From positions 23,644,214 through 23,708,213 of the forward strand of contig NC_044006.1 of NCBI RefSeq assembly GCF_900496995.4: a stretch of 64,000 bases of DNA, in the 5' to 3' direction. Each line of letters begins with the position of its first letter. Position 1 is the first letter of the stretch. Made by a program: the position numbers and the translations under genes. Source of the stretch: Aquila chrysaetos chrysaetos (lineage: Eukaryota; Chordata; Aves; Accipitriformes; Accipitridae). The notes below the pieces were generated by a model. It was not told where the DNA came from. It saw only the letters and a list, made by a program, of their open reading frames with translations, and ran no database searches. Positions 59,101-64,000 of this stretch are shown piece after piece.

Positions 59101-62017
59101 TAGCACCTGAAATCAGGTAGTCCTGCCCGAGAAAATACTTCCCATGAGCAAATCGGTAAGTCTGCCTTTCTCATATTAATACTGACCCACATTTAGTATC
59201 ATTCAAATTGCATCAAATTGCACCGCCAAGTTGTACAGTGCCAAGTAAAACCGAGGACCCACGCACACGACAGGTACCAATGGACATTTGCTTCTGCAAG
59301 CTCTGATGACGCCTCATTTAAAACGAAAACTGTTTGACTGCAAATATCAATACTATATAATGCTGTTTGACAATCTGCAATTGTTTGAAACGACAAAAAC
59401 TGAGTAATTACATATTTTTTCACAACGGTCAAAACGCCAGAACAACGTAACCAATCTTCCTCCAAAATGCATCATGAATAAGGGTAATTAAAATAAACCA
59501 AAACTGGAATGTGCACCAGTAGTATTTGTAATCAAAACGATTTTTAAAGCAACGAACTCTACAGAGAGATGAATTCATTTGTTAATTGCCTAGGTGACTA
59601 AAGCCTCTCCCCTCAATACACCTGATTTTGCGTCAAGACAGCTTTAGGGCCGGATTCTCTACCAATTCAAGTTACACCTGCACAAGTCTCACCAGCTGAA
59701 CTGATCCTGCCCAAAGATCCAGCCCCCAACTACTAAGCTGGGAGCATTCTCTGAAAAACACCACTGCATACTAAAATCAGAGTTACATATTTATTTACAA
59801 TAGCCTTCCACTATCGGCAGCATCAGCACAATAAGACCAAAACCTAAACTCTTCCCGAACTTTTCTTCAATTAAGGAAGCGTGTATGCAAAGGCCACGTT
59901 TCCTTCACAGAATCTGCCCACCAAGGCACACGTGCAGCCTGCGGCTCACTCTGTGCAGTCCTGCAGCAGAGATCACAACGTACTCCTGACGATCTAACCC
60001 TGAGCAAGCAGGATTGCAGAAACAGCCCACTTCCACACCGGAGCAGTTACTAACAGCCTCTTCCAAGTGGTGAAATAAAATACCACTATTTTAAAATATA
60101 TAAATATATTTTAAATATATTTATAAATATATTTAAATAAAATATAAATAAAGCCACTGAGAAATAAAGCCACTGAGAAAGAGATCAGTATATTACTGAT
60201 TAACTCATTTTTAAACTTAAAAGTTGAACGCTCAGTTAATTAACCTTTATATGCTTCTGCCTGCTTGTGTACAGAAATGAAAGTTCAGAAAACCATTACA
60301 GATTTTTTTCCCCAACATTTGAAGTGAAGAAAGAAAATAAGAACAGAAAACAAGTTTTTGGAAAAGTTTTATTGCATTTGTTTTCCATATGGAAGCATTG
60401 ACAGATTGAAAAGATGCAGCATTCACATTACTTCCAAAATGAGACATCCATTAAATTTCTCCTTCCCTGATTTCCCCTCCCTTCCCCATGGCTTTGAAGC
60501 AGTCTAAACAGGTCATTTTCCAAAAAAATACCATTTTCTTTTAAACAAAGGAAAGAAAAGATTCCTTGGAAGTCATGGACACAGCTGATTTGTGTTATTC
60601 CTTTGTTTGCAATTCATTTGATGAGCCCATGGGAATCATGATCCAAAAATAGAATAAAATTCCTTCCTGAACACAAGATGTCGGTTGTAGTTATGAATGG
60701 TTTAGCGCTACCTGTTTTTGGAATGCCTTCTGTCCCTCCCACTTTCATCACCACACAGTTCATAACGGTATGCATGCTCCTTACCATAAATATTTCCCAA
60801 TTTAGAACACTTACACATACACATGTGTGTGTTTACACACATACACATGTATGCATAAATATGAGAAAAGATTTACAAAGCTCTAAACCAGAGCAATGCT
60901 AAGAATACAGAATCAATCACCCTGGTACACCTACACATCCTGTCAATATTAGTCTTTATAGTAATCTGGGTATTCACGTCAGTTTTTCACGTTAACACTG
61001 TTCAGCAGGCATTGCTCTAACAAGTCATTTACCAAGACAAACACACACAAACAAGATGATTCTGCTATTCTAAACACTTGAAAATTAGATTTCTTTCTTT
61101 CCTGCAAGTGTAAGGCATTTAATAACCCAAAGAGTCTTCTAAATCTGCCACAGTTATCCTAAGAGGGCAACAATTTCCTGCACACAAGGGAGGGAACAGA
61201 CAAAATAATGCCAGAAAGATGGAATCAGTTCTGTGGCTGGAAGGAAAACGGAGGGTGGGGTGGGAATCAGTGCTGGCAATGGTTTTTAAGTACTTTTAAC
61301 TGTATGCGATCACCAGGTCAACTGGCTCTCTTGCTGTGTTGCGTTCTTGTCTTGCACCTTTTGGTAAGTGAAGTGTCTGCTTCCCCGTTCAAGTTCACTT
61401 ATGAAAGAGCAATGTGCTCCTTCAGGAAGTCCAAAGGTGTCTGTGTAGGGCTGTTGGCACTCATATGTCTTCGACAGAGCTCATCACAGTCAGGAGACAG
61501 CATGAGAATCTACTCGGAAGAGGTGGGTCACAACAGAGAGGATCCCCTTCACATTAGTTATGCCATACAGAAAGCAGAGAGAAACAAAGGCCAGTAAAGT
61601 TAACAAGATAAAAAAAAAAAAAAAAAAACAAACAAGAAAGGGGGGGGGGGGGGGGGGGGGAGCAGCAGCAGTTTCAGCCAGAGATATAGAATTATCTAAA
61701 ATTGTGGAATACAGGGCTTTTTTTTCTCTGCAATTATCAGCCATTTAGTAGACATTAAAAAGTCTGTTTTGCTTTTTGTTTTAAACATTCATGGAAAATT
61801 TATAACAGTAGTGCTGTAATATGTTTCTATTTTAGTGGAAATGCTGGTCAAGAATTCCTCAGACCACATACTGGTACGGGTCTGCTTTTCCTTGGTCTGG
61901 TGTTGCGAATGGGCTAAGCCATGCTATAGAGAACGGATGGCCAAATACTGCTTTCATGTTCATCCATTTTGTTTTTTTAGCCCATCTTCTCTCTTCCTTT
62001 TTCAACTGTTCTATTCC
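55858..62017 (-). CDS. ZDHHC3: Palmitoyltransferase ZDHHC3, two alternative terminal exons (gene continues off the right edge)
   Basis: ZDHHC3 (GODZ) is a Golgi DHHC-type S-acyltransferase that palmitoylates, among others, GABA-A receptor gamma2 subunits. The catalytic DHHC-Cys-rich domain lies outside the window. Two minus-strand exons encode alternative C-terminal tails, each starting after an AG acceptor in the same phase with Gly-Ile-Glu: 61859-62017 (52 aa) and 55858-56100 (80 aa). The first ends in the KADPYQYVV tail I recall for the 299-aa form. The 28-residue difference equals that between the 299- and 327-aa human isoforms as I remember them. The two cannot follow one another usefully because the proximal one ends in a stop. 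Convergent with TGM4, as in human. Confidence 0.92.
60368..60373 (-). terminator. ZDHHC3: Polyadenylation signal for the short ZDHHC3 form
   Basis: AATAAA on the minus strand about 1.5 kb after the proximal stop codon, followed by a T/G-containing stretch. Plausible end of the short-isoform 3' UTR. Confidence 0.55.
61640..61660. repeat. 21-base G homopolymer next to a poly-A run
   Basis: A19 at 61610-61628 and G21 at 61640-61660 on the plus strand. In ZDHHC3 mRNA sense this is C21 followed by a U run, inside the predicted short-form 3' UTR. Confidence 0.85.
61859..62017 (-). CDS. ZDHHC3: ZDHHC3 proximal terminal exon (52-aa tail)
   Basis: 159 bp including TGA, preceded on the minus strand by acceptor tgttttcag. 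It encodes [20 protein letters not shown], then [20 protein letters not shown] and a tail ending DPYQYVV, nearly identical to the mammalian short-isoform tail as I recall it. Confidence 0.95.
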   Translation of the reverse strand, partial: GIEQLKKEERRWAKKTKWMNMKAVFGHPFSIAWLSPFATPDQGKADPYQYVV

Positions 62018-64000
62018 CTGAAAACAGAAATATCACATTTTCAGTCAAACACTCAGATTTTGTAGTTCTGGATTTGGGGAAAGGTCTACTCTCAGTTACC
62101 CCTTATCCAAAGGATGGAGTAAGAAAATAAAAATGCATCCATACTGCCTTTCCTTTTCTTCTCATTGTTTTATACTAAAAAAATACAAAGCATAGAAAGT
62201 ATTCCTTTGAAATAAAATTACTTTCACTTTGTTCAGGCCTAGATATTTCACAAACCTTTTAAGACCTGTCATCCAATAGCCTCTGATGTCAGTTAAAAAA
62301 ACCCCACCACCTAAAACCAAACAAAAGTATGTGCTTTAAAGGCTGAAAGCATTATGTGCTAACCAGATGGAAAAGTTTTAGAGGAAACCATTATAAGCTT
62401 GCAGACAAAAAAGAAAAAAAAAAACCACAAACCCAAAGATAATCTTTATAATGCTCCCAGATTCACCAAGCAAGTTCAGGAAGTGCCCATGGCTCAGTGT
62501 TGCTGAGTCTACCTGGTGCTTCTTCATGTTTCATTAGAATCACTGCTAAAACATGCACGGGCTGACAGCAGGGAGAAAGGGTTAAATAAGATATTGATTT
62601 GAGAGAAATCATTGGCATTGTTTAGTAAAGGTTAGAGGGAGAACAAAAATAAGCCATCAAGCAATCAGCTGAAACATTCACTAGTCAATCATTAAAAAAA
62701 AAAAAAATAAAAATTATCTGTATTCTGTCTAAAACCCACAAAGTTAATTTGGTCTTTCCGGAAAGCTACGCCTGGCTGCCACAGAAGCAAAATGAGTAAG
62801 TGCAGTCACTGGAGAGCATTACTCTTCCACGGGTAGCAGCAGCAGGCAGATCACTTTGTTCTTTAACTTCAGATCTTTTGCAAGGTAAACTTCTCCTGAC
62901 CTACATGTCTCTCCCATGCTATGGATTAATGCACTGTAATACATTTGTGTGTCTCAAATTACTGATTCTAGGAGCTCTGCAGAACACAACATGGGTCAAC
63001 TGCAAGAGTTGTGCTGATCCCTGGTAAATGTCACCTTGAGAGACAACAGCAAAATACTAGGGTTCTGGGTCCCTTCAGGCAGAAAGGAACCATCCCGGTG
63101 GGACAGCGGACACAAGATGGGGAATGAAGTCTCCCAGTGATTGGAAGAGGAAGGCAAGAAAGGGCAAGACACAGCCCTGCCTCTAAAATGTGTGGTCTCT
63201 TGCAGTGTTTCACTTCACCAGGAAGAATTTCACCTAGAAATAAATACTCCTCTGCTCAAAACAGATTGCGTGCCAGACACAGCTACTTCAATGCTAGCAA
63301 ATCAACAATGAGACATTCCACAGAGCAAAATCCTTACCGGTACATATTAAAAAAGAAAACAACAATGAAAGCCCACAACCCAACAGGGGGAAACCATATT
63401 TCATTTTTTATTTTAGAATGTGGCATTGTTCCCCTAACATCTATGAGTTCCCAGAATTTGAGGGGAAGGAAAAATCAGGGGACTTATTTGGGTGCCCAGC
63501 TGTAGGAAGCAGCTTCTAGAAACACTTGACAGGTTTCAAAGATTGAGAAATTCAGATGATTCACAGGCAGCATTGTTAATTTACGCACTTATTGATAAAC
63601 TCAAGCTCGGCAGGATCTTGTTGTTCTGTATGACACTGTACTTCTTCCTGGGGCTCTCCCCAGCAGAAAGAACAGCTGAAGTCTTCCACTGAACACAGAA
63701 GAACCTTCTGAAACCACAGAAGAATCTCTTGCAGAAGCCAAGCATTAAAAAAAGACTCGGCAGCAATGGGCTCTTACAGTCTACAATGCCACCCATAGGT
63801 CTCCAACAGCAGCAAAAATACCTATTCTTGCTTCGACTGGCCATGGGCAAACAAGTGAAGGGGAAAGAAAGCTCGGGGAGGGAGGGGAGGAAATAAGAGT
63901 TGTCACTCTTTTAAGACTATCACTTCTCTTCAACCACTCCAGTTAATTCAGATATCTGACCGTGCTTGGTGAAGGCCTGCAATATTCACAAGGGTGGGAA
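62018..64000 (-). other. ZDHHC3 intron (right edge)
   Basis: Searched by eye on the minus strand for the preceding exon (the membrane segment ending ICTDET) and not found, so it lies beyond the window. Nothing else recognised. Confidence 0.6.

Larger units (their letters stand above)
56101..61858 (-). other. ZDHHC3: ZDHHC3 alternative intron / short-form 3' UTR
   Basis: The part from about 60350 to 61858 is probably the 3' UTR of the short form and contains the G/C homopolymer. The remainder is intron in the long form. A CpG-rich patch lies at about 57480-57930, and an AT-rich stretch with a short tandem (aataaagccactgag, twice) at about 60090-60178. Confidence 0.55.

Noticed and set aside
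59199-59465. Minus-strand frame starting EEDWLRCS, reminiscent of the ZDHHC3 FEEDWTKCSS segment
   Set aside because: Only a few residues agree, the rest is unlike any DHHC membrane segment, and it lies downstream of the proximal terminal exon where that exon cannot be.

Overview
The window is vertebrate nuclear DNA and almost certainly from a bird. It has intron-split genes with GT-AG junctions, CR1 LINE fragments, avian class III (ERV-L-like) retroviral sequence, and the gene order KIF15 > TMEM42 > TGM4 > < ZDHHC3. That is the same order as human 3p21.31. All exon calls rest on reading frame, splice sites and remembered family sequences; no database search was possible.

Layout. Positions 1-21950 hold the last 14 coding exons of KIF15 (+ strand, 497 residues of coiled-coil tail plus stop) and its 3' UTR. 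The intron before the twelfth of these exons carries a 6642-bp endogenous retrovirus (12687-19328) in antisense orientation. Its two 442-bp LTRs differ at one base, and it has a 5-bp target duplication, a tRNA-Lys1,2-type primer binding site, and gag and pol frames uninterrupted apart from one in-frame UAG. It has no env. A CpG island at about 21.7-22.3 kb starts TMEM42 (+, three exons, 136 aa). Its first intron contains a CR1 fragment and its second a solo LTR related to the ERV LTR. From 28.0 to 38.2 kb I find no gene, only old CR1 pieces. TGM4 (+, 38364-51209) is complete: 14 coding exons, 708 aa, with a Cys-His-Asp triad. It lies tail-to-tail with ZDHHC3 (-), whose two alternative terminal coding exons (61859-62017 and 55858-56100) are both present; the rest of ZDHHC3 lies beyond the right edge.

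Functionally these are unrelated neighbours: a mitotic kinesin, a small multipass membrane protein, a transglutaminase and a Golgi palmitoyltransferase. The most unusual material is in the young ERV. Its Gag-like frame begins with a strongly hydrophobic, probably multipass segment, and gag and pol share one frame separated by a single UAG followed by a predicted hairpin with a possible pseudoknot. The retrovirus ends only 48 nt upstream of a KIF15 exon. The second notable item is the pair of ZDHHC3 tail exons, which encode alternative C-termini from homologous-looking sequences.
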